Made by a program: the position numbers and the translations under genes. Shown in pieces: positions 10,776-19,449 of a stretch of 26,531 nt of DNA. The notes under the pieces are model-generated. The model was not told the origin of the DNA and searched no databases. It saw only the letters and a program-made list of their open reading frames with translations. The stretch comes from Sphacelaria rigidula (Eukaryota > Phaeophyceae > Sphacelariales). The stretch lies in contig CAXNAA020000135.1 of NCBI GenBank assembly GCA_964200075.2, positions 1 through 26,531 on the forward strand, in the 5' to 3' direction. Numbering within the stretch: the first letter of the stretch is position 1; each line of letters opens with the position of its first letter.

Positions 10776-13700
10776 GTCAGTGCTCTGTGACAAATTAGCC
10801 GAGAAGCACCACACCATGAAATGGACGCGCCATCATGCTACCTGCGGGAAACAAACCATGAAGAAGTTCAACGAACCCCCCTTGATCATATGGTACGGCC
10901 GTTCATCCTCAATCGCACGTAGCGGTTGAACTCTAAGTCATCAGTCGCAATGGCTTCAGCGTTTCGTAATGTTTACAGGTTTTGGCTGCATACACTTGTA
11001 CTAGTTCTGCTGTTCAAATCAGGCGTAGGGTAGATCTGCCACAGGTCTAGTATAGTCCTTTGGAGAGAGGACATGGGTGCAGATCTGTTCCAACTGACTC
11101 GACACGTTGACAAACGGATGTGCCAGAAGTGCTTGCGTGGTGCAAGTGAAGCCCTCGAATGCTGCATGGGTGAACAAGGAAGTGCGTGCTGCTTGCCTGA
11201 CTGGCTGACTGACTAACGACTGGCATACTGAATGCTAGTGAGTAAGTGGCTGAAACGAAGGGTCGAATGAGTGTCTGAATGACTGAACAAATGAATCACG
11301 AACGTCTAAGAGAAAACCAACAAGGTCGGAACACTTATTGAATCACCAAGTAGGAAGAGGTTTACATCGAATGCTCGATGCGGGAAAAAAATGGACAGTA
11401 CGTATCTGAAGATTACGAAACTCCGATTAGGGGGGCGAAAAAACCGGTGAAATAGTCAATAGTAGCTGAGTGACACAGTGTTGCACGATTTTGTGCCCAA
11501 TTTCCTTCAAATCACGCAAATCCCTCCACTCGGTACAAGCTCGTGCCGCCTCGAATGTTTTGGGGTTCATCTTCAGCGAGCCATACGCGTACCTACAGTC
11601 GAAAAATAGTTTTTTTTTCTTCCTGCAGTTCATGCACAATGGTGCCCGCAGCTCGACAACGAACGATCGGCTGTCAGTAAACGACAGCTGTACTTGAACG
11701 GTGATGCGGGCTTGTGAAGCGAATGAGTCGAGTTCTGGCTGGGTATGTGTCATTCGAGTGACGTTTGCCTGGAAATTACGAAAGGCACTTTCATTCTGCC
11801 TCAAAGCTCCATTTCGTCTTGACGAAGGCTGGCCGTATTCAGTTGGGGCAAAACCATAACACGGGAACCCTCTGCTTTGCCACTCGTCTCTTCTATCTTT
11901 CCTTACAACCAAACTGTCAGAGGCCCTCAATATTGAGTGCTCACGTTATATGTCTCTGTGCTCTCACTCACCTCGAAGGGATCACTGGGCGGCCTGCTAC
12001 AAGGAAGAGCTGAGACTCGAGATACCATTGGCATCATGGAGACCAAACTCAAGATGCTCCAGCTTGAGGTTCAGGTACCATGCTCCGTAACTTGCGTTAA
12101 CAGCATTTCTACTTCCACCCGCGCGCTCTGTGGGTGCTTTCCCGCGAAGTTCCTTTGCTTCGATCCTTTCACTGGCTGTAGTTACATTTCAATAGTCACC
12201 GTGCTTGACTGTGCTTCAAAGTGTCTGAAAAATGAGCCGAATGTCTCCAATCTTGATTTAACATGCAACTCGTTCCATTTACAGTGCAATCCAGGTGATA
12301 TATGACAAGTACCATATATTAACCTAAAACAACGACACTATTCGCCTTTGTATAAAATTCTACAGGCTATTCATGGAATCACCCAGCGGACAGCTATTCA
12401 GCAATCGCAATTGGATCGAATGCCGATGGAGAAGTGTCCTTCGTCGTATCTTTCGCCAAACCAGGTGCCGCCACAAGTTCCGGAAGCAACGGCGGCCCCC
12501 CTGCCAGTGCCTTCAGATGGATCTAACGTCGGTGCATCCCCATCACCCGCGGTTGTCTCTCAACACAACACTGACTTCAGTGTACGCGATGATTTTGCCA
12601 CGAGGATAGTGGAGGGATCGGCACTTCCCTCGCCGAATGTTAGCACAGAAGATTCTGTGACGTCAATAACCGTCGATGCGACTAGGGATGATTCTAGTCA
12701 ACGACTCTGCCAGACTCCCTTCCAAGACCTGAGATCGATAATCAAAAATGAGCCGGACACTTCTGTATCGTCAGGTGCACGGGTCCACAAAATTCAAGGG
12801 AAAGTGAACACCAGTAACAGTGTCACAGAAGTACCTGCCATTCATATTTTCAGCGGTGACAAAAATGATACAGAGTCCCAACGTGGGCGTGGTGTCGCCG
12901 TTGATGCTGTCCCCTTACCCACTTCAGGAAGTTCACATTCACAGGATCGAGACAGATTAATCAGAGACAAAGGCCCTGAGTTTCCCGCAGAAATACCGCG
13001 GGTACCGACGACAGGATGCAGTGAAGATCCTTCAGCAAACACGGAGTCGGAAACAAAGCGCCTACCGTTGCGAGCGGGTGTCAACCCCATGCCTGATTGT
13101 TCCGCACAACATGTCTTAGCGCCTCACGCTTCGTCATTATCGCCTTCAACACTTGATCCCAAGAACCTGGAGCAACAGCATGCCGCACCGTCCAAAGCGA
13201 CCAGCAGTAGCTCTGCGGTGGACGACAAAGAAGACTGTGATGGACCACGAAAACTCCACACGATGGTTCCGGGAAGAAGCGATGACTTTACGTCTGTTCC
13301 GATACGTGGAAAAGACGGAAAAGTTGAGGATGCTCACGACGCTGAAAAGGTGGATGCAAACGTCTCTAGCATGCCAGCTGATCCGCATACCCCAAGATTT
13401 GGTCACGTAGACAGGGCGTCTGGTTGCGGAAACGTTTCGAAGACCGGAACTCACAATACCAGCGACAATAACATCGGCGATGGGAAGTTGCGACTCGCTT
13501 CCGATACTAGTCCTGCAGAAACTTCACTATCCCGAACTCAGAACGCAAACAGTTCGCCCGCTGAGACGAGTTCCCGTGCAAGTAGCAGCAGCTTTTCTGA
13601 GGATGAAAGCGAGGTCCAAGTAACAGGCGTAGAGCGGCGTGAAGGAGGATGGGGAGGGTTCACTCGGGTTCAGGCCAGCAGTGCTGCGAGCCAAGCCGTT

Positions 13701-16593
13701 TCTGGCATTCACAAGGTGCGGTCGTTGGATACACTAGACTATTTCAAAATGACTTGTCCATCTTGTACTTTGTATATCTTCATCGTATTTTATTTTCCCG
13801 CAAGTCACGACCATACGCTCTGCCCGAGCTTTTCGTACAGACTTATTCTATTCCTGGGTTCAACAATTCATCGCTGCTCGTGAGAGCTGAAAAATGTTAG
13901 CGCGAATGTCGCGCCACGAGATGAGTAACCCTAGATAATCATGTGTGCCTCATATGAAGTTGATCTCGCAACGCTGAAACTATTGGTCAACAGACTAGCA
14001 CCGACGATGAAGGAAGCCGAAACACGACCAAGAAGGGCGAATCCTTTCATTCAATGGACACAACACCACGGTCGCCAAGGTCGTCGGCACCCTCGAAGAG
14101 TGGCATGAAGAGGTCATCTAGCACCTACAGCCCGTCGGGACCTTCTCCAGTGAGCGGCAGGGAGAGGTCATCGTCGAAGGCAAGTCAGTATGATGAATTA
14201 CATTGCTCAGGCTGCTACCCGTTTGGATAGTGATGACTCTCTGTCACTGGTCGCACGCAAATAGTTTTTCCACCGGTGACCCTCTCGCTATGTGGGCAGC
14301 TCCTTGCGGCACCTTGCAATCACTGAAGCTTGGACACCACACTCTTCCGATCAATGTACGTTGGTATCACTTTGGCTCTACTGTAGGGCTACTTGTAAAT
14401 TACTGTCAGACAGACCTGTCAAAGTAAGGGGTGGTCGCGAAAATAACGCTCCGAATACTTGGGAACACACACCAGGCCAACGAGCTCCTGCAGCCACCCT
14501 GCGCATCATGTTTCCCGTGCAGGGGCCTCGAGTACCTAGCGCCTTTGCCCACACGCGAACGTTTCACTCGAGAGAGAGTCGTTGGCGCGTGAGATGTTTT
14601 TCTGGTAGAAACTCCCCACCTCTTAGAAGCCGGCACCGTGTTCCTGCAGCTATATGAGCTAGGTGGCCGGGGAGCTCGCGCCGCCTCGTGCTCCATCTTC
14701 TCATGTGTCAACTATGTTAGACCTATTGTATGGTCTAGTAACGCTGCACCACATTTTCACTGCAATAACTCGGGTTCATCGTGACAGGACTCTGGTGTCG
14801 CTACCGCACAGTGCGAATTTTGCCTTAGACGATACCTGCGCACGGCCATGGCCAGCCATCTCCAGGTGACTAGCGCTGTCGCGTGGATTTATTGGTGTTT
14901 GTGTGATTGAATTGCATGTTGCGATCATTGGGAAGAATGTGATCGCACAATAGTTTTGATGCAACTACTCACGCACTGTTGTACTTTTAACGCTGGAGCA
15001 ATGCGATGGACCATATACCGAAAATGTACTTTTGCATTCCACTTGCGGCGGTGGCGAGTGAATGTCGACCTCTGCGATCTCAAAATATGCGGAACTTCTA
15101 TCAGGTATGCGAGCTGCGCCTTGTTCGCTGCCCCTTCCAATGCGGGATCAAGGTCCTAGTACGCAACCTGGAGAAACACAAGAGCTCATGCTCTCTTAGA
15201 TTCAGCGATAGCTCCACTAGTAAAGGTAACGGTCTCTCATCAGCAACGACATCCGCAGAGGCAGCGGTGGCTACACCACGAACTACAAACAGGACCCAAG
15301 CCACTACATCGACTTCCTCAGCGATACAGCGAGCTCCACCACCGCCCCCACCGCCCCCCCCTCCACTCACACACACTACCGCTGATGTCACAAAATGTCC
15401 AACACCAGCCGGGATTGGAAAGGCGACCACCCCAGTCGCCGCTGGGGCAACGACGAAAATTCCTCCGCCACCATCATCTGGGGATCCACCTCGCACGGTG
15501 ACCTGTATGCGATGTCATGAGAGCTTACCCTTCCATCTTGTGCCTGAACACGGTAGCAAGTGCAAAGGCAAGGGAGACAGTAGCAGAAGTGCTGGTCGTG
15601 GTCGAACAAGTCATGGCGCTTCAGCACCGCCGAGTGCTCCTCAGGGATCATCACCTCTCCCTCCATCGACCTCGTCCATACCGAAGTCTACTTCTTCCGT
15701 CGCACAAAACGCGCGCGGTGATCAGAACAACAGATCAACAACCATTTTCAACACCACACCTCCACGACCATCAGTAACCACGGGTTTGGTGACAGCAACG
15801 GACGGAGAAAGTTCAAACACAACGACTTTTTCCTCTGTGCCGCCACGATTTTCTGGAAGCAAAGCATCACCAAATGCATCCCCGGAGGCGCACACGCTGT
15901 GGGGATTAGGTGTGAAGGAGCCATCGACTTCCAAAGGCGGTGTTCCCCCCAAGGCTGCCTTCCCGTACCCATATGGTGTGGGACTGAGTCCTGAACTTGG
16001 GTCGGTGTTAAAAGAAGGAAGGAGTAGCGCGGGATTGCTCGCGGGCTTGCGAATCCCTCCATCTCCTCCCCGGCCTAAAAAGGTTGAACTATGGACCACG
16101 AGACAAGTGACTTCTTGGTTGAGAGAGAAAATGCGACCTCCAAGAGCGGACGTGATATCTCGCTTCCATGACGGTCAAATCGATGGTGCAGCTCTGCTAG
16201 AGCTGACTGACAGGTCAGACGTGGGCTATGTACGATGTTTAGAATGGTTTGTCATACACGCACGTAACGCCTGGCGGTGTTTTCAATGAGACTTTCACGG
16301 CAATGTTTGAGTCACTTTGCAGCCACGAGTCAACCGATAGACAGACAATGGTCGAGGTGCCGCAGATCCTGAAGGTCTCCGCACTACTTTGTGCCAAACG
16401 TTCACATAGGACGGTGAAAACGTGTACAAGCCGCTTCACTTGCAAGCAATCATTCACCTGGTACGTGACATTGGCTATTTTTACTCTTTCCGGCGTATAC
16501 AGGGACCTGTTGCACCCAACGGAAGGATTGGGTATAATCGATGCGGATATCCGCCGTCAAATATTGGAGCTGGTCGATGCCCTCGTGGACTAA
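7812..16593 (+). CDS. Multi-exon coiled-coil, TRAF-like zinc-finger, SAM-domain protein (5' end undefined)
   Basis: Probably one spliced gene. Exons I support: 7812-7958, 8222-8356, 8785-8865, 9131-9229, 9555-9686, 9947-10075, 10345-10431, 10674-10775, 11979-12074, 12366-13715, 13994-14179, 14788-14865, 15105-16213, 16503-16593 (TAA). Tentative extra exons are 10979-11044 and 11629-11676. Most junctions are GT-AG and keep one frame. The joined product is about 1,270 residues without its N-terminus. Domains in order: coiled coil (about residues 1-330), Ser/Thr-rich disordered region (340-850), C2HC zinc fingers (about 855-910 and one near 1010), proline-rich linkers, C-terminal SAM domain. In known families TRAF-type fingers and SAM domains mediate protein binding and oligomerisation, so a cytoplasmic scaffold or signalling adaptor is inferred. 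No RING, kinase or other catalytic domain is visible. It could be two adjacent genes split in the 14180-14787 gap, but frame and a zinc finger completed across the next intron favour one. Confidence 0.72.
10979..11044 (+). CDS. Tentative exon in the long intron
   Basis: A 66-bp phase-0 interval is bounded by tttacag and a weak donor, CAG|gtctag. It encodes 22 residues (VLAAYTCTSSAVQIRRRVD...) and is not obviously helical. The 1.2-kb gap between the clear exons at 10775 and 11979 is about four times the usual intron here, so missed exons are likely. A helical frame at 11070-11168 (DMGADLFQLTRHVDKRM...) is an alternative, but it has no donor in the right phase. Confidence 0.25.
11427..11930 (-). 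CDS. Long antisense open frame, unknown
   Basis: A 167-codon minus-strand frame lies inside the long intron of the main gene. Its C-terminal half reads plausibly (ARITVQVQLSFTDSRSFVV, then a Lys run, then an amphipathic helix such as DLRDLKEIGHKIVQHCVTQ). I do not recognise a family. A frame of this length is expected about once by chance in a window of this size. The Lys run is the complement of a plus-strand polypyrimidine tract that may instead be an intron acceptor at 11628, so the two readings compete. Confidence 0.2.
   Translation of the reverse strand: MRASDSLVVRKDRRDEWQSRGFPCYGFAPTEYGQPSSRRNGALRQNESAFRNFQANVTRMTHTQPELDSFASQARITVQVQLSFTDSRSFVVELRAPLCMNCRKKKKLFFDCRYAYGSLKMNPKTFEAARACTEWRDLRDLKEIGHKIVQHCVTQLLLTISPVFSPP
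11629..11676 (+). CDS. Tentative 16-codon exon
   Basis: The acceptor tttttttttcttcctgcag at 11610-11628 is one of the strongest in the window. A phase-0 frame (FMHNGARSSTTNDRLS) then runs 48 bp to a donor, TCA|gtaaac. The following intron to 11978 would be 302 bp, typical for this gene. The exon is very short and its composition is not informative. Confidence 0.3.
11979..12074 (+). CDS. Helical exon of the coiled-coil gene
   Basis: A 32-codon phase-0 exon ends at the clear donor CAG|gtacca. The C-terminal part (TIGIMETKLKMLQLEVQ) is a good amphipathic helix and extends the coiled coil. The start is less certain: I chose the AG at 11978 (cctcgaag) because the frame is closed by TGA at 11934-11936, but other AGs between 11937 and 12010 are possible. 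Confidence 0.55.
12366..13715 (+). CDS. Large Ser/Thr-rich disordered exon
   Basis: A 450-codon exon, the longest open stretch in the window, lies between acceptor aaattctacag and donor AAG|gtgcgg. The first ~25 residues still look helical (AIHGITQRTAIQQSQLDRM). The rest is Ser/Thr/Asp/Pro-rich and low in hydrophobic residues, so likely disordered. It carries a Pro/Ala-rich patch (PQVPEATAAPLPVPSDG) and an acidic Ser cluster near the end (SSRASSSSFSEDESEVQVT), resembling casein-kinase-type target sequence. The frame stays open past the donor for another 56 codons, giving a hydrophobic tail (CPSCTLYIFIVFYF...) that I take as intron read-through. Confidence 0.8.
13994..14179 (+). CDS. Ser/Pro/Lys-rich exon with a GC donor
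   Basis: A 62-codon phase-0 exon follows acceptor ggtcaacag. It is basic and Ser-rich (SPRSSAPSKSGMKRSSSTYS). It ends at AAG|gcaagt, an exact consensus for the minority GC-AG intron class. If it were not spliced there, the frame would end at TAG 14228-14230 after 16 more codons and the upstream and downstream parts would be separate genes. Joining to the next exon in phase 0 keeps the zinc-finger frame. Confidence 0.65.
14788..14865 (+). CDS. Zinc-finger exon 1 (TRAF-like C2HC)
   Basis: A 26-codon phase-0 exon lies between acceptor atcgtgacag and donor CAG|gtgact. It contains CEFC followed after 11 residues by His. The final Cys of the C-x2-C-x11-H-x3-C finger is supplied by the next exon (H-LQ|V-C). 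Completing a zinc finger across the intron is the strongest evidence that these exons belong together. An alternative acceptor (ccgcacag, exon from 14809) keeps the same phase. It is too short to be seen as an ORF. Confidence 0.7.
15105..16213 (+). CDS. Zinc-finger, proline-rich and SAM N-terminal exon
   Basis: It starts after acceptor acttctatcag and ends in phase 2 at ACAG|gtcaga. The first residues finish one C2HC finger and form a second (CELRLVRCPFQCGIKV... with H-x3-C, spacing C-x3-C-x11-H-x3-C). A third finger, TCMRCHESLPF...H-x3-C, sits at about 15502-15567. Between and after are Ser/Thr- and Pro-rich linkers, including a ten-proline run at about 15340-15362. The 3' end (about 16084-16213) holds the first two thirds of a SAM domain: VELWTTRQVTSWLREKM and IDGAALLELTDR. 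An ATG at 15006 is in frame upstream, but that part looks like intron. Confidence 0.8.
16503..16593 (+). CDS. Terminal exon: end of the SAM domain
   Basis: It follows acceptor cggcgtatacag. With the two bases carried over from the previous exon it reads DLLHPTEGLGIIDADIRRQI... and ends at TAA. This is the canonical SAM C-terminal half (LGI...R..IL..I..L), which fixes both the splice junction and the reading frame. The SAM domain is the last element of the protein. Confidence 0.8.
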
Positions 16594-16819
16594 TGCACCA
16601 CGTTTATTTCTCACAGCCGATATTGAGCCAGACACTTTCGTCTCACCGTCACTATGGCTGTCCATCTACAATGATACTGGCTCCCTGGCGCGCCAATGCT
16701 GCCGTACTGGCGGTATGTGCTAGACGTGTTGAAGATCGCGTAATTAGCGGGACTACTACGTGCACTACGACGAGAGCTGTTGAATATCGTACGGACGCCA
16801 CCGGCATCCACATGATCTT

Positions 16820-17232
16820 CCGTGGTGACTGTAAGTATCTAGGCGAGCAGCGCCGTTCGATGCATGGTGATTGGCGCTTGATCATGGGTACGCCCCACTT
16901 GTGTATCGTGCGCTCTTCTGGGTCGGGGCACGTGGTAAATGTTTGATCTTGCAACCGACCATAACCACTCAGCGTAGCCCCACAAGTCAGCGTGGCATTA
17001 CCACTCAGCGTAGCCATTGCGTTGTCCGTGGTGAGTGTAAATATCTAGGCGAGCAGCGTCGTTCGATGCATGGTGATTGGCGCTTGATCATGGGTACGCC
17101 CCACTTGTGTATCGTGCGCTCTTTTGGGTCGGGGCACGTAATGCATGTTTGATCTTGCAATCGACCACAGCCACTCAGCGTAGCACCACAAGTCAGCGTG
17201 GCATTACCACTCAGCGTAGCCATTGCATTGAC
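16820..17232. repeat. Two tandem copies of a ~206-bp unit
   Basis: Copy 1 (about 16820-17025) and copy 2 (about 17026-17232) are nearly identical, from gtggtga(c/g)tgtaa(g/a)tatctaggcgagcagcg through ccactcagcgtagccattg. Each unit contains two copies of ccactcagcgtag (16965, 17001, 17171, 17207). Matching ORFs on both strands are products of the duplication. It lies 230 bp past the stop codon of the SAM gene, possibly in its 3' flank. Confidence 0.9.
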
Positions 17233-17737
17233 AGTGTCGAACCATCCTGTTGGAGTATGATAAATAGGTTGCTGTAAGGTAAGAGCGCAGCAAGTCCCAG
17301 AGGGGACGAGCAGATGAGACTTGCACTTGGTCGGCTTCTCGCAGCAAGTGGTTGCGGGCCTCGGCGGCAGCCCATCCCGGTGCTTGCTACAAGGATCGTC
17401 ACATTAAGTGGGCGTACAGTACTCATCTTGCTCTTGCCGAACATGTTCCAGAATGTTCCGGGTATCTCGTGAGGAGAAGATGTGTCTGTCTCCAATAGTG
17501 ACACGCCATGCCATGCGTGGCACTCGGTTATCACACAAACCTATAAATATTTCTCATACGTGCCCGTTTGTGCTTATGTGTCAGGTAAACATATATCTCA
17601 TACCGACTGTACCGATGAACCTATCCACCGACCGACAGTCCCTTCTAGTGTCGCTTCAAAAAAGGTCAGGGTCGGCAACAACCATGCCCCTTCTTTGACG
17701 CACACGAGCTCATACGTAGAATTACTCATGCGTAGAA
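17233..17737. other. No supported gene
   Basis: Open frames of 96-120 codons on both strands overlap here without splice support or recognisable motifs. I see no repeats or RNA genes. Confidence 0.45.
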
Positions 17738-18017
17738 TTACACAGCATTGTAGCGGTACACAACGTTGTGACTGGACGCCTGTTTCCAGAAAATTTTCAA
17801 GGCGTGTTCGTACAACAGGATATCAAGAGCAAGGAAGTGCCTGATGCGAGGGTCATTCATTGCTTGACGCACTGACTCCGCTCTTGTGCTCTCCAGTACA
17901 GTACTCTCGATTTGCAACCCCAGCTGCTCCCGCCATTTTACCCCAGGTATATCGAGGGCTTTGTCGAAGAGATCCATTGTCGTGCTGAGCTCTTCGGCTA
18001 TCCCTATAGCAGCATAT
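17738..18017 (-). CDS. C-terminal exon, possibly sulfotransferase-like
   Basis: On the minus strand a good acceptor (gttttctccgtcag) precedes a frame that ends at TAA (17740-17738). The product has the pattern IGIAEELSTTMDLFDKAL, then a charged stretch, then LDILLYEHALKIFWKQ. The pairing of a G-x-x-E-E/R-L-x-x-S/T...LF motif with a C-terminal N/LD-x-x-LY-x-x-A helix recalls the C-termini of membrane-type carbohydrate sulfotransferases. I saw no upstream exon carrying the PAPS-binding motifs, so it may be a fragment or the gene may be split by the fold-back at 18461-19082. Confidence 0.4.
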
Positions 18018-18058
18018 CTGACGGAGAAAACGTGGCAATATATATGCACGCAATGTGA

Positions 18059-18702
18059 CATCAAAATGATTGTGCTCATACATGGGGCTTACTGAACACA
18101 AGGCTCATCAACACAATCTGCAGGCAGAAAGGACTAGACAAGAAACTTTCGAAACATGAAACAAAGTATCGATGGGATGATACTCGAGCAGTAACAGCTT
18201 ACTTGAAATACTACATGAAGCAGGCGGTAACCTCTCGCGGTAAATTTTTTCATTAACTTTTATATGACGCGAAGTGTACGCATTTGTAATTCTGGCGCTC
18301 TAGGTCACCGCACACAGCATGTCGCTACAAAATTCTCTGCGTACATAGTGCACTTGTTTCATGTTTGGCGTTCATGACTATTAGTAAGATTCGCGCAAGG
18401 GGTGCTGGCGCTCGAGGTCGAGTGGAGGCGGCAAATGCCGATAAAGTTATTTATTGATTACAACAAGGTTTCCGTGAGATTGAGAGTTGGGTGCGGGTTG
18501 AGAGTGGCTTTGATCACTCGCTTTAACTTGACCAATTGTTTATTCCGTGCGTGCTTTTCTTCTTCTCATCACTGCCATGCGCTTACAGCTACACGTTGAT
18601 ATCCTACTCAAGGGTATCGAGGGCCTCAGTGGCAAGCTACTACAGAGAGAATATTGGGCCTGGTCGAGGTGCATTCCGGAACTGAAACGGCTTATTCACT
18701 AA
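18059..18702 (+). CDS. Possible two-exon gene end, unknown function
   Basis: Exon 18059-18226 (frame open after TGA, donor GCG|gtaacc, phase 0) encodes a basic, Tyr-rich segment (KLSKHETKYRWDDTRAVTA...). After a 362-bp intron with acceptor ccatgcgcttacag, exon 18589-18702 encodes LHVDILLKGIEGLSGKLLQ..., a strongly helical tail ending at TAA. Phases agree. No ATG is identified, so earlier exons would be needed. The second exon lies inside the left arm of the fold-back and has a homologous inverted copy in the right arm. No family recognised. Confidence 0.35.
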
Positions 18703-19082
18703 TAATTGACCGCTTTTCACTCTCAATCGTACCTTCAACTCTCAATTTCACGAAAACGTTGTTCCTTGCGATCATCGTGTGCGAACAGTGTTTTTGTGAA
18801 ATTGAGAGTAGAGGATACGATTCAGAGTGAAAAGCGGTCAATTCGTGAATGAATCGTTTCAGTTCCGAAATGCCCCTCCACGAGGCCCAATATGCTTTCT
18901 GTAGTAGCTTGCCACTGAGGCCCTTAATATCCCTGGGTAGGATATCGACATGTAGCTGTGAGCCCACGCAAGTAATGGAGGCAAAGAAAAGCACACACGG
19001 AATGAAAAATTGGCTACTTGAAACGAATGATCAAAACCACTCTCAATCAGCGCGCTACTCTCAATCTCACGAAAACGTTGTT
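18461..19082. repeat. Double fold-back: two inverted copies of a TIR-flanked unit
   Basis: The left half (18461-18765) and right half (18788-19082) are inverted copies. In addition, each half is bordered by inverted copies of a ~48-bp motif containing two actctcaat blocks and cacgaaaacgttg: reverse at 18461-18511, forward at 18718-18765, reverse at 18788-18830, forward at 19033-19082. Each half is therefore like a ~300-bp element with its own terminal inverted repeats, and two such units sit head to head with a ~22-bp centre. Both halves carry a related helical frame. Confidence 0.85.
18692..18994 (-). CDS. Inverted copy of the helical exon
   Basis: The minus-strand right arm encodes LHVDILPRDIKGLSGKLLQ... 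from about 18955. It matches the plus-strand exon at 18589-18702 with mostly conservative changes (Lys/Arg and similar). It runs on past the position of the plus-strand stop because TAA-containing sequence is missing there. It is also preceded by the equivalent polypyrimidine region, although the acceptor AG reads ctcacag. It may be a duplicated terminal exon or part of a transposon-borne gene. Its functional status is unknown. Confidence 0.35.
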   Translation of the reverse strand: MLFFASITCVGSQLHVDILPRDIKGLSGKLLQKAYWASWRGISELKRFIHELTAFHSESYPLLSISQKHCSHTMIARNNVFVKLRVEGTIESEKRSIISE

Positions 19083-19449
19083 TGCGGTGTTCATGTGTGG
19101 TGTTTCCCCGCCGTGCTAGCGCCAAACTAAGCCGTCAAGAGGGGGGGGTGTGATTGTGGGAGGGTTACCCGATACGACAGTGGCTGGTTGACAGACGCGC
19201 ATTCAAGGGACGGCCTGCGTTGCATGTTTTTGTTTTTGTTGTTACATATCGGGTGGTTATCTAATCACATATCGCTATTGCCATGCCCTTCTCGCGCTCC
19301 GTCGTGGACGGGACGGGAGCGTCCACACCCGGGCTGATGGTTCAGCCAGTGCATGAAGGTGTATGGAGACCGTCGATGTTTTCTAAATACCGCTTCTGGG
19401 ACATGTATTTCATACGATCCTTGCTCAGACTGCATCCTACTGAACTAGA

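Noticed and set aside
15101-15496. 131-codon minus-strand Gly/Val-rich frame
   Set aside because: It is the shadow of the proline-rich exon of the SAM gene.
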